Position numbers and translations under genes: made by a program
The notes under the pieces: generated by a model
What the model was told of the DNA's origin: nothing
The model's database searches: none
The model's input: only the letters and a program-made list of their open reading frames with translations
Part shown: piece after piece, positions 1-4,427 of the stretch
Numbering within the stretch: the first letter of the stretch is position 1
Layout of the letters: each line of letters opens with the position of its first letter
DNA from: Flavobacterium sp.
GTDB lineage: Bacteria > Bacteroidota > Bacteroidia > Flavobacteriales > Flavobacteriaceae
Reading direction: 5' to 3'
Length of the DNA stretch: 7,844 bases
NCBI GenBank assembly: GCA_018062725.1
Contig: JAGORP010000098.1
Location: forward strand, 1-7,844

Positions 1-504
1 TGGTACCATATTGTTTATCACAAGGCGTATGACCTCAAAACGGTGTCCCTGCGTCTGACCAATACGTATGGTCCACGAATGCGCATTAAGGATGCCCGCC
101 AAACCTTTATTGGTTGGTGGTTTCGGCAGTTGGTGGAAGGGCAACCTTTACAGATTTTTGGTGATGGTTTGCAGGTGCGCGATTTTAATTTTGTGAGCGA
201 TGTGGTAGATGCGTTGTTGCTGGTGGCCTTTAATAATGCCGCCAATGGGCAAATTTATAACCTGGGGAGTGATGATCCTATTAATTTGAAAGATTTGGCA
301 GAGATTATGATTGATGTGTATGGCCGCGGCCGCTACGAAATTGTTCCCTTCCCTGAAGATCGCAAGCGGATTGATATTGGCGATTTTTATGGGGATTACC
401 GCAAATTGCGGAGTAAACTGGGATGGCGGCCCCGTGTCCCTTTGCGGGAAGGGTTGGCACGTACCCTGGCTTACTATGAAACTCATTTAACCCACTACAT
501 TTGA
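1..504 (+). CDS. NAD-dependent nucleotide-sugar epimerase/dehydratase, 3' part
   Basis: The frame is open from base 1, so this is the C-terminal 167 residues of a protein that begins outside the window; an internal GTG at 43 is not the real start. The fragment reads LRLTNTYGPRM near residues 17-27, then IFGDGLQVRDFNFVSDVVDA (about 48-67), then a NLGSDDPINLKDLA stretch. These are the conserved C-terminal, substrate-binding blocks of extended short-chain dehydrogenases of the UDP-glucose epimerase / UDP-glucuronate decarboxylase type. The Rossmann fold and the YxxxK catalytic pair lie upstream and cannot be seen, so the exact substrate is open. Family knowledge puts the enzyme in cytoplasmic nucleotide-sugar metabolism for surface polysaccharides. 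G+C is near 50%, unlike everything after about 673, and the piece probably comes from another organism. It ends in TGA at 502-504, overlapping by 18 bp the convergent frame that ends at 487. Confidence 0.82.
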   Translation, partial: WYHIVYHKAYDLKTVSLRLTNTYGPRMRIKDARQTFIGWWFRQLVEGQPLQIFGDGLQVRDFNFVSDVVDALLLVAFNNAANGQIYNLGSDDPINLKDLAEIMIDVYGRGRYEIVPFPEDRKRIDIGDFYGDYRKLRSKLGWRPRVPLREGLARTLAYYETHLTHYI

Positions 505-672
505 GGGGGGGATTCTCGCGGCCGCAGACCAAGACCGAATGAAGATTCCTATGCCGGTCAGCACCGCGGCCGCCAGTACAGCCGCTATCACTGTATTTAT
601 CACTGGCGATGGGGGTGCGCTTTGCACTTCAAATTGAAATGTGCCCGTAACCGTGTGATTATCAGCGGAAAG
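487..672 (-). pseudogene. CopC-like copper-resistance domain protein, 3' fragment joined to kup
   Basis: Only the last 61 residues are present, read as the continuation of the kup frame. They begin LSADNHTVTGTFQFEV, which matches the end of the CopC/YobA-type domain, where SADGHPVxGxFxFxV is the usual final strand. A Ser/Pro-rich linker (QSAPPSP) and a hydrophobic helix (VINTVIAAVLAAAVLTGIGI) follow, then a short tail ending at TAA 487-489. CopC domains are exported copper-binding proteins, and many are anchored by such a C-terminal helix. The N-terminal beta-sandwich and metal ligands are missing because the sequence switches to kup at 655-672. Base composition agrees with the epimerase part at 1-504, so the two probably belong to the same foreign piece. 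The CopC assignment rests on one motif plus the terminal helix. It should be treated as a fragment, not as part of a functional Kup fusion. Confidence 0.55.
655..672. other. Probable chimeric junction between two genomes
   Basis: On the minus strand these bases read CTTTCCGCTGATAATCAC, coding for LSADNH. In Kup transporters this peptide is normally followed by a GEGG motif; in CopC proteins a similar SAD(G/N)H peptide is followed by xVxGxFxFxV. Here the left side is Kup and the right side is CopC. G+C changes from about one third to about one half across the site. A misjoin through a short shared word would explain both the in-frame switch and the composition step. Confidence 0.7.
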
Positions 673-894
673 GGTAATGATCACATATTTCATCGTTGTT
701 TGAAGTGTCAACGTCCAAAAAATGGCAGAAATTCCTCCCAAAACTACGTCGGTACTAATAGCATGTGTACCAATTATGGCTTTCATTACATATAAAGGTG
801 AAGTACCAATGTCACCAAAAATAATTCCTAGTGTTACAAGAATTCCGCCAAGCGTATATTTGTTGTGAATGTCTTGATGATGCGATGCGCTCAT
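655..894 (-). pseudogene. kup: KUP-family potassium transporter, N-terminal 80 residues only
   Basis: The start is ATG at 894-892. The visible part contains the signature of KUP/HAK/KT potassium uptake proteins: LGGILVTLGIIFGDIGTSPLY (residues 15-35, first membrane helix with the GDIGTSPLY motif), then VLGGISAIFWTLTLQTTMKY (51-70, second helix) and IITLSADNH. The full family protein has about 12 membrane helices and roughly 450 to 650 or more residues, imports K+ with H+ and sits in the inner membrane. After H80 the expected GEGGIF... is replaced by CopC-like sequence, so the transporter is broken in this assembly. The real gene is probably intact in the source genome, with the break being the junction at 655-672. 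It is divergent from the lipoprotein gene at 1012, and no Shine-Dalgarno sequence is visible. Confidence 0.85.
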
Positions 895-916
895 ATTGTG
901 TTTATAAATAAAGATT

Positions 917-924
917 CAAAATTA
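917..924 (-). promoter_or_regulatory. Possible -7 box for kup
   Basis: The minus strand reads TAATTTTG, an exact match to the Bacteroidota -7 consensus TAnnTTTG, 22 bp before the kup ATG. I see no TTG -33 element at the expected 17-23 bp upstream, and the region is very AT-rich, so a chance match is possible. Confidence 0.35.
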
Positions 925-1011
925 AATTAATTAAATGTAATACTTTGTATTTTTATAGAAAATTTGCAAGGTCAAAAAGACAAAACACTGATTAATAGCA
1001 ATTTATAGAAA

Positions 1012-2064
1012 ATGAAAAAAATAGTTTTTCTTTCGCTTTTTATCCTTTTTATGATTTCTTGTTCTACAAGTCAGAAAACGGCAAATAACTTTAGCTTTTC
1101 CAAACTGGAAATAGAACCACTTTTGAGTCAAAAAATAAGTTGTAGAGCGCTTTTAGTAGATGGAAATAACCTCTGGTTTGCGGCCAATAACAATGAGTAT
1201 GGGGTAATTTCTCTAGAAAATAAAGAATTTAAACTTTTGGAGATCAAGAAAAATGATTTGAAGTTAGAATTCAGAAGCATTGCGCAAACTCCAGATGCCA
1301 TATTTGTACTGAGTGTGGCGAGTCCTGGACTTTTATACAGAATTGATAAAAAAACGAATGTAGCAAGTTTGGTTTATGAAGAAAAGCACGAAAAAGTTTT
1401 TTATGATAGTATGCTTTTTATGAATGCAACTGAAGGTATTGCCATTGGAGATCCAACCGAAATATGTCCGTCTATTATAAAAACGAAAGATGGAGGCAGA
1501 ACTTGGTTTAAACTACCATGTGATAATTTACCAAAATTTGAAGATGGAGAAGCTTTTTTTGCTTCGAGTAATACCAATATCATGTATAAAAACAAGACAT
1601 TAATCATGGTTTCGGGTGGTAAAAAATCTAGAGTTTATACTTCTAAAGATAAAGGACAAACTTGGCAAACATTTGAAACACCAATTGTTCAGGGAAGTGC
1701 AATGACTGGTGCTTTTACTGCTGATTTTTACGATGCCATGAATGGAATTATTGCTGGGGGTAATTATGAAAAGCCATTACAAAATTCTCAAAATAAAGCC
1801 GTTACAACCAATGGTGGAAAAACGTGGAAATTAGTGGCTCAAAATCAGGGATTTGGCTATGCTTCTTGTGTGCAATATGTACCGAATTCTAATGGAAAAT
1901 GCATATTGGAAATGGGTGCAACCGGTGTTCATTATTCTAACGATGGTGGCAAAAATTGGTCACAATTAGCAACAGATAAAGATTTTATTGCTTTTCGATT
2001 TATTGATGAAAAAACTCTAGTTGCTTCTGGTAAAAATCGAATTGTTCGGATTCATTTGAAATGA
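1012..2064 (+). CDS. Lipoprotein with Asp-box (BNR) beta-propeller repeats
   Basis: This is a 350-residue protein starting at ATG 1012. Residues 1-17 are a lipoprotein signal: two lysines, a hydrophobic stretch and a MISC lipobox with Cys17 as the predicted lipidated residue. The mature protein carries four Asp-box motifs of the S/T-x-D/N-x-G-x-T/N-W type: TKDGGRTW (158-165), SKDKGQTW (211-218), TTNGGKTW (265-272) and SNDGGKNW (309-316). Asp-boxes lie in beta-propeller blades, so a 6- or 7-bladed propeller on the periplasmic or outer face of the envelope is likely. Such proteins are often labelled 'oxidoreductase', BNR-repeat or YCF48-like, and that label is not a demonstrated activity. I see no sialidase catalytic signature (for example the N-terminal RIP motif), so I do not call it a neuraminidase. 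It is transcribed away from kup and ends 35 bp before a hairpin terminator. Confidence 0.82.
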   Translation: MKKIVFLSLFILFMISCSTSQKTANNFSFSKLEIEPLLSQKISCRALLVDGNNLWFAANNNEYGVISLENKEFKLLEIKKNDLKLEFRSIAQTPDAIFVLSVASPGLLYRIDKKTNVASLVYEEKHEKVFYDSMLFMNATEGIAIGDPTEICPSIIKTKDGGRTWFKLPCDNLPKFEDGEAFFASSNTNIMYKNKTLIMVSGGKKSRVYTSKDKGQTWQTFETPIVQGSAMTGAFTADFYDAMNGIIAGGNYEKPLQNSQNKAVTTNGGKTWKLVAQNQGFGYASCVQYVPNSNGKCILEMGATGVHYSNDGGKNWSQLATDKDFIAFRFIDEKTLVASGKNRIVRIHLK

Positions 2065-2098
2065 AATAATTCTAAAACCAAATAAGCCCCATAAAATC

Positions 2099-2120
2099 AT
2101 TAAAGTTTTCTTTAATTTTT
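2099..2120. terminator. Hairpin terminator between convergent genes
   Basis: ATTAAAG (2099-2105), a TTTT loop and CTTTAAT (2110-2116) form a perfect 7-bp stem followed by a T-run to 2120. It lies 35 bp after the lipoprotein stop. Read on the minus strand, the stem is followed by GATTTTAT, so it may also stop the sigma operon, which ends about 40 bp away. The stem has only one G-C pair, so its strength is uncertain. Confidence 0.55.
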
Positions 2121-2125
2121 CAATG

Positions 2126-2146
2126 AATTTATAGGACTTATAAATT
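2126..2146. repeat. AT-only inverted repeat in the convergent intergenic region
   Basis: AATTTATA (2126-2133) and TATAAATT (2139-2146) are perfect inverted copies around a 5-base GGACT loop. The stem has no G-C pair and no T-run on either side, so it is a weak candidate for a second terminator for the minus-strand operon ending at 2160. Confidence 0.35.
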
Positions 2147-2159
2147 AAATAACAAGAAT

Positions 2160-2612
2160 TTATCTTTTAAACCTTTCTTCTCGACGGTTTTTTATTTGAT
2201 TTAATAATTTTTGTTTGAATTCGATTTCAATTTGGCGAAGCATTAAAATTTTTTGATTCGGAATGACACCTTGTAGATTCTTAACCAATTGTCGACGATT
2301 GTTTTGAATTTCTTCTTCTAATCGATCATCTTCATCCATCAAAGCCGTTGTTTCTTTCTCAGATAATTTGGAAGCATTTTCTGGGCGAAGTTTAAACATC
2401 AATTGACGTTTTTGTTTGTGAAATCCATCCATTTTGTCATCAAATTGATTAAAAACAGGCCAAAAACGTTGTGCTTCTTCAGGAGTTAGGTTCAATCTTT
2501 CAGAAATATAAGCCACACGAAGTGCTTTAATTCGTTCAAATCGATCATCTCTATCCTGTCCAAAAATGAGGAAGGTTGTAAAAAGGAGTAATATGGTATA
2601 AAATTTTTGCAT
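2160..2612 (-). CDS. Secreted LTxxQ-type sensor of the ECF sigma operon (Spy/CpxP/CnrX-like)
   Basis: This 150-residue protein has a signal peptide (residues 1-18, MQKFYTILLLFTTFLIFG before Gln19), so the mature part is periplasmic. It contains the LTxxQ-type motif LNLTPEEAQRFWPVFNQF (40-57) and is otherwise long, charged and predicted helical. That is the layout of the Spy/CpxP/ZraP/CnrX group of periplasmic chaperone-sensors. Flavobacterial homologues in this genomic position are commonly named 'sensor of ECF-type sigma factor'. The last third is strongly basic (13 Lys/Arg against 4 Glu in residues 103-150). There is only one His (H65) and no Cys, so no obvious CnrX-like metal site is visible. 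The gene starts 1 bp after the anti-sigma-like stop, implying translational coupling. The sensing role is inferred from family and position. Confidence 0.8.
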   Translation of the reverse strand: MQKFYTILLLFTTFLIFGQDRDDRFERIKALRVAYISERLNLTPEEAQRFWPVFNQFDDKMDGFHKQKRQLMFKLRPENASKLSEKETTALMDEDDRLEEEIQNNRRQLVKNLQGVIPNQKILMLRQIEIEFKQKLLNQIKNRREERFKR

Positions 2613-2613
2613 C

Positions 2614-3090
2614 TTAATTTAAATAATCATTTATATATTTTTCGGTTTCGCTATCAAAGGCAGTCAATTCAGCTTCAAGCGCTGTAATATCTTCGTCTGT
2701 TAATTGCAAAGCAATGTCTTCGGTTGTGATATCGTTTTGATAGGCTAAATAATCACTTGAAACGATAAAGTTTTCGGTATTTTGTTGGTTAAAGTAGAAC
2801 AAAGTACCCAATGAAATTAAAACCACAGCAGCTACACCCGAAATCCAAACTGATTGGCGTTGCCACAAAGAAATAACTTTTATTTGATGGGCTTCCGTTG
2901 CAAGTTTTTGCATGACTTTTTCTTCCAAAGAATCGAAATAATGGTCAGGAACAGCAAACCCAGTCTCCATTTTGTTTTCCTCAAAAGAAATACGTTGCAT
3001 GACGCGGTCTTCAAGAGAATCAAAATAGTTTTCAGGAGTTTTAAATCCTGTTGTAATTTTGTTATCGTTATGTAAATCGAAATTTTTCAT
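2614..3090 (-). CDS. Single-span anti-sigma-like protein with duplicated N-terminal module
   Basis: This is a 158-residue protein starting at ATG 3090-3088. Residues 13-70 hold two tandem copies of a 29-residue module: TGFKTPENYFDSLEDRVMQR, repeated as TGFAVPDHYFDSLEEKVMQK. One transmembrane helix follows (about 82-100, VWISGVAAVVLISLGTLFYF). The remaining 58 residues form an acidic tail with 14 Asp/Glu and one Lys. The predicted topology is N-in, C-out. I do not recognise a zinc-binding HxxxCxxC anti-sigma signature. The anti-sigma role is inferred from its place between the ECF sigma gene and the sensor, its topology and its size, which resemble the CnrY slot of the cnrYXH system. A sigma-type promoter block (3094-3132) lies directly in front of the start codon and overlaps the end of the sigma gene, so it may have its own short-leader transcript. 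Confidence 0.72.
   Translation of the reverse strand: MKNFDLHNDNKITTGFKTPENYFDSLEDRVMQRISFEENKMETGFAVPDHYFDSLEEKVMQKLATEAHQIKVISLWQRQSVWISGVAAVVLISLGTLFYFNQQNTENFIVSSDYLAYQNDITTEDIALQLTDEDITALEAELTAFDSETEKYINDYLN
2881..3054 (-). repeat. Tandem 87-bp duplication inside the anti-sigma-like gene
   Basis: Codons 13-41 (3054-2968) and 42-70 (2967-2881) encode two copies of a G-F-x-x-P-x-x-Y-F-D-S-L-E-x-x-V-M-Q-(R/K) module with a period of exactly 29 residues. Both protein and DNA similarity are visible (for example CATGAC and AGAATC at matching positions on the plus strand). It reads as an old in-frame duplication. Confidence 0.8.
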
Positions 3091-3093
3091 GAT

Positions 3094-3132
3094 GTATATT
3101 AGACAAAAATACTTCTAAAAGGTTTAATTGGA
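3094..3132 (-). promoter_or_regulatory. Candidate ECF-sigma promoter before the anti-sigma gene (copy A)
   Basis: The minus strand reads TCCAATTAAACC, then GTCTAA, with exactly 16 bp between AACC (3124-3121) and GTCTAA (3104-3099). The ATG at 3090 is only 8 bp after the -10-like box, so a transcript would be almost leaderless. The block shares 30 of 39 positions with copy B at 3679-3717. Most differences fall in the spacer. AAC plus GTC/TCTAA boxes at this spacing are the general form of ECF promoters. The upstream end overlaps the last codons and stop of the sigma gene. A housekeeping reading is also possible: TATTTTTG (3111-3104) fits TAnnTTTG. Confidence 0.55.
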
Positions 3133-3666
3133 ATGCAAATAGTCTTCAATTTTTTTAACAGCGTGAAAGTATGATGCCTTTAATCCGCCCACTGAAGTTC
3201 CTAGTATTTCACTAATTTCTTCATATTTTAATTCTTGAAAATATTTCATTTTAAAAATTTGTTGTTGTTTTTCAGGTAAGGTAGCCACTGCCTTTTGTAA
3301 CTTCAATTGAATTTCATCACCATCATAATCCACATCGGCTTGTAGGTTATTAATCATTTTATCTTTCAGTTCTTCACTGGTGATACCGCTTTTTTTGGCT
3401 CTGGTATTAATAAAAGTGATGGCTTCATTGGTGGCAATTCGATACACCCAGGAATACAATTTGCTTTCACCTTTAAAATTTTTAAGATTTTGAAACACTT
3501 TTACAAAGGTATTTTGCAACACATCATCGGTATCATCGTGATTAAAAACCATATTGCGAATATGGGCATATAACGGACGTTGGTATTCGCGTACTAATTT
3601 CCGAAACGCTTCATTTTGCGTTTTAGGATGTAACAATTCGGTTATAAATTCTTTTTCGTCCTGCAA
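3124..3666 (-). CDS. ECF-type RNA polymerase sigma factor
   Basis: This 180-residue sigma-70 family protein has two domains. Sigma-2 spans about residues 21-88: DDTDDVLQNTFVKVFQNL at 44-61 is the core-binding 2.2 helix, and SKLYSWVYRIATNEAITFI at 68-86 covers regions 2.3-2.4. Sigma-4 spans about 120-177: LPEKQQQIFKMKYFQELKYEEISEILG followed by SVGGLKASYFHAVKKI, the helix-turn-helix that reads the -35 box. Regions 1 and 3 are absent, as in ECF sigma factors. No in-frame ATG exists between the upstream TAA at about 3711-3713 and the conserved sequence, so TTG at 3666 is the likely start. This is unusual but fits the promoter 17 bp upstream. It is the first gene of a sigma/anti-sigma/sensor operon and probably directs it in response to an envelope signal. 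The regulon cannot be told from here. Confidence 0.9.
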   Translation of the reverse strand: MQDEKEFITELLHPKTQNEAFRKLVREYQRPLYAHIRNMVFNHDDTDDVLQNTFVKVFQNLKNFKGESKLYSWVYRIATNEAITFINTRAKKSGITSEELKDKMINNLQADVDYDGDEIQLKLQKAVATLPEKQQQIFKMKYFQELKYEEISEILGTSVGGLKASYFHAVKKIEDYLHSN

Positions 3667-3678
3667 GGTTTTGGTTTT

Positions 3679-3717
3679 GTACGTTAGACTAAAGATATTT
3701 AAAAAGGTTTAATTGGA
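3679..3717 (-). promoter_or_regulatory. Candidate autoregulated ECF-sigma promoter before the sigma gene (copy B)
   Basis: The minus strand reads TCCAATTAAACC (3717-3706), a 16-bp spacer, then GTCTAA (3689-3684) and a downstream TAC shared with copy A. The -10-like box ends 17 bp before the TTG start at 3666, leaving a leader of roughly ten bases. Unlike copy A, the spacer has TATCTTTA and lacks the G of TAnnTTTG, so the conserved parts are the AACC and GTCTAA boxes, as expected if the sigma factor reads its own promoter. Confidence 0.58.
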
Positions 3718-3746
3718 GGTAAAACTTTTTCACTTTTGTATCTTTG
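3713..3746 (+). promoter_or_regulatory. Housekeeping (TTG / TAnnTTTG) promoter for the HAD gene
   Basis: TATCTTTG at 3739-3746 matches the -7 consensus exactly. TTG at 3713-3715 lies 23 bp upstream, within the 17-23 bp range described for Flavobacterium promoters. The G of the -7 box is 10 bp before the first ATG, giving a very short leader. The -33 end overlaps the outer edge of the divergent sigma promoter at 3717, so the two could compete for polymerase. Confidence 0.6.
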
Positions 3747-3755
3747 AAACTTGAA

Positions 3756-4427
3756 ATGGAAACGATGATAAAAACTGTAATATTTGATATGGATGGCGTT
3801 ATTGTTGACACAGAACCTGTTCATAAATTTGCCTATAATCAACATTTTAAAGAATTGCAAATCGAAGTTTCTGATGAGATGTATGCGACATTTACGGGAA
3901 ATTCGACCAGAAATGTATTTCAAAAATTGAAAGAAACCTTTGGTTTAAACGAAGAGGTAGAAGACTTGATTCTTCGCAAACGTCATTTGTTTAACGATGC
4001 TTTCGACACTAAACCTGACTTAGAATTAATTGATGGTGTTTTGGATTTGATTCAGGATTTGCATCAAAATGGAATGCAATTAATTTTAGCTTCTTCAGCC
4101 TCTAAAAGCACTATAAATAGAGTATTTAATCGATTCAACTTAAACCAGTACTTTAGCCACAAAGTGAGTGGTGAAGATTTTCCAAAATCAAAACCACATC
4201 CAGCCATTTTTTTACATGCTGCTTCGCTATCTGAAAACAGCAAAGAACATTGTGTGGTCATAGAAGATAGTACTAATGGAATTATAGCCTCGAATGCCGC
4301 CGGGATTTTTTGTATAGGTTATGATAGTTTTAATTCAAAACACCAAGACTTATCGTTAGCCGATGTTGTCATTCAGGATTTTAGTGAGATTAATTTTGAA
4401 AAAATGCAAAAAATAAAGCAAGCTTAA
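3756..4427 (+). CDS. HAD-superfamily phosphatase / beta-phosphoglucomutase-like hydrolase
   Basis: This is a 223-residue protein if read from ATG 3756; ATG 3765 (MIKTVIFDMDG) is equally possible. An in-frame TTG at 3744 is part of the -7 promoter box and is rejected as a start. All HAD motifs are visible: motif I DMDGVIVD with nucleophile Asp11 and acid/base Asp13, motif II LILASSAS (Ser113 or Ser114), the motif III lysine in KSKPHP (Lys146), and motif IV VVIEDSTNG (Glu170, Asp171). The helical segment between motifs I and II (about 20-95) is a C1-type cap, placing it in subfamily IA with beta-phosphoglucomutase and phosphoglycolate phosphatase. The protein is cytoplasmic and Mg2+-dependent by family knowledge, and its substrate cannot be read from sequence. 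It is divergent from the sigma gene, and its stop overlaps the convergent hutI stop. Confidence 0.88.
   Translation: METMIKTVIFDMDGVIVDTEPVHKFAYNQHFKELQIEVSDEMYATFTGNSTRNVFQKLKETFGLNEEVEDLILRKRHLFNDAFDTKPDLELIDGVLDLIQDLHQNGMQLILASSASKSTINRVFNRFNLNQYFSHKVSGEDFPKSKPHPAIFLHAASLSENSKEHCVVIEDSTNGIIASNAAGIFCIGYDSFNSKHQDLSLADVVIQDFSEINFEKMQKIKQA
4424..4427. other. Shared TTAA: overlapping stop codons of two convergent genes
   Basis: The palindrome TTAA supplies TAA for the HAD gene (4425-4427, plus) and TAA for hutI (4426-4424, minus). There is no room for a terminator between them, so each transcript must run into the other gene as antisense unless it ends inside the coding region. Confidence 0.85.

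Noticed and set aside
148..532. Minus-strand open frames across the epimerase
   Set aside because: They are shadows of the plus-strand epimerase frame, with no recognisable domain and no start signals.
326..573. GCGGCCGC as NotI linker or cloning-vector residue
   Set aside because: The sites fall inside continuous coding sequence on both strands with no adaptor or vector sequence beside them.
487..894. A 135-residue Kup-CopC fusion as a new type of membrane protein
   Set aside because: It would have only the first two Kup helices and the last strand of CopC, with neither domain complete. The switch point is a peptide common to both families and coincides with a composition step, so a misjoin is far more likely.
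1012..2064. Sialidase identity for the Asp-box protein
   Set aside because: Asp-boxes occur in many beta-propellers; the RIP motif and arginine triad of sialidases are not visible, and the protein is a short lipoprotein.
2854..3075. Plus-strand open frame of 73 codons opposite the anti-sigma gene
   Set aside because: It mirrors the tandem duplication of the minus-strand gene and has no promoter or family signature.
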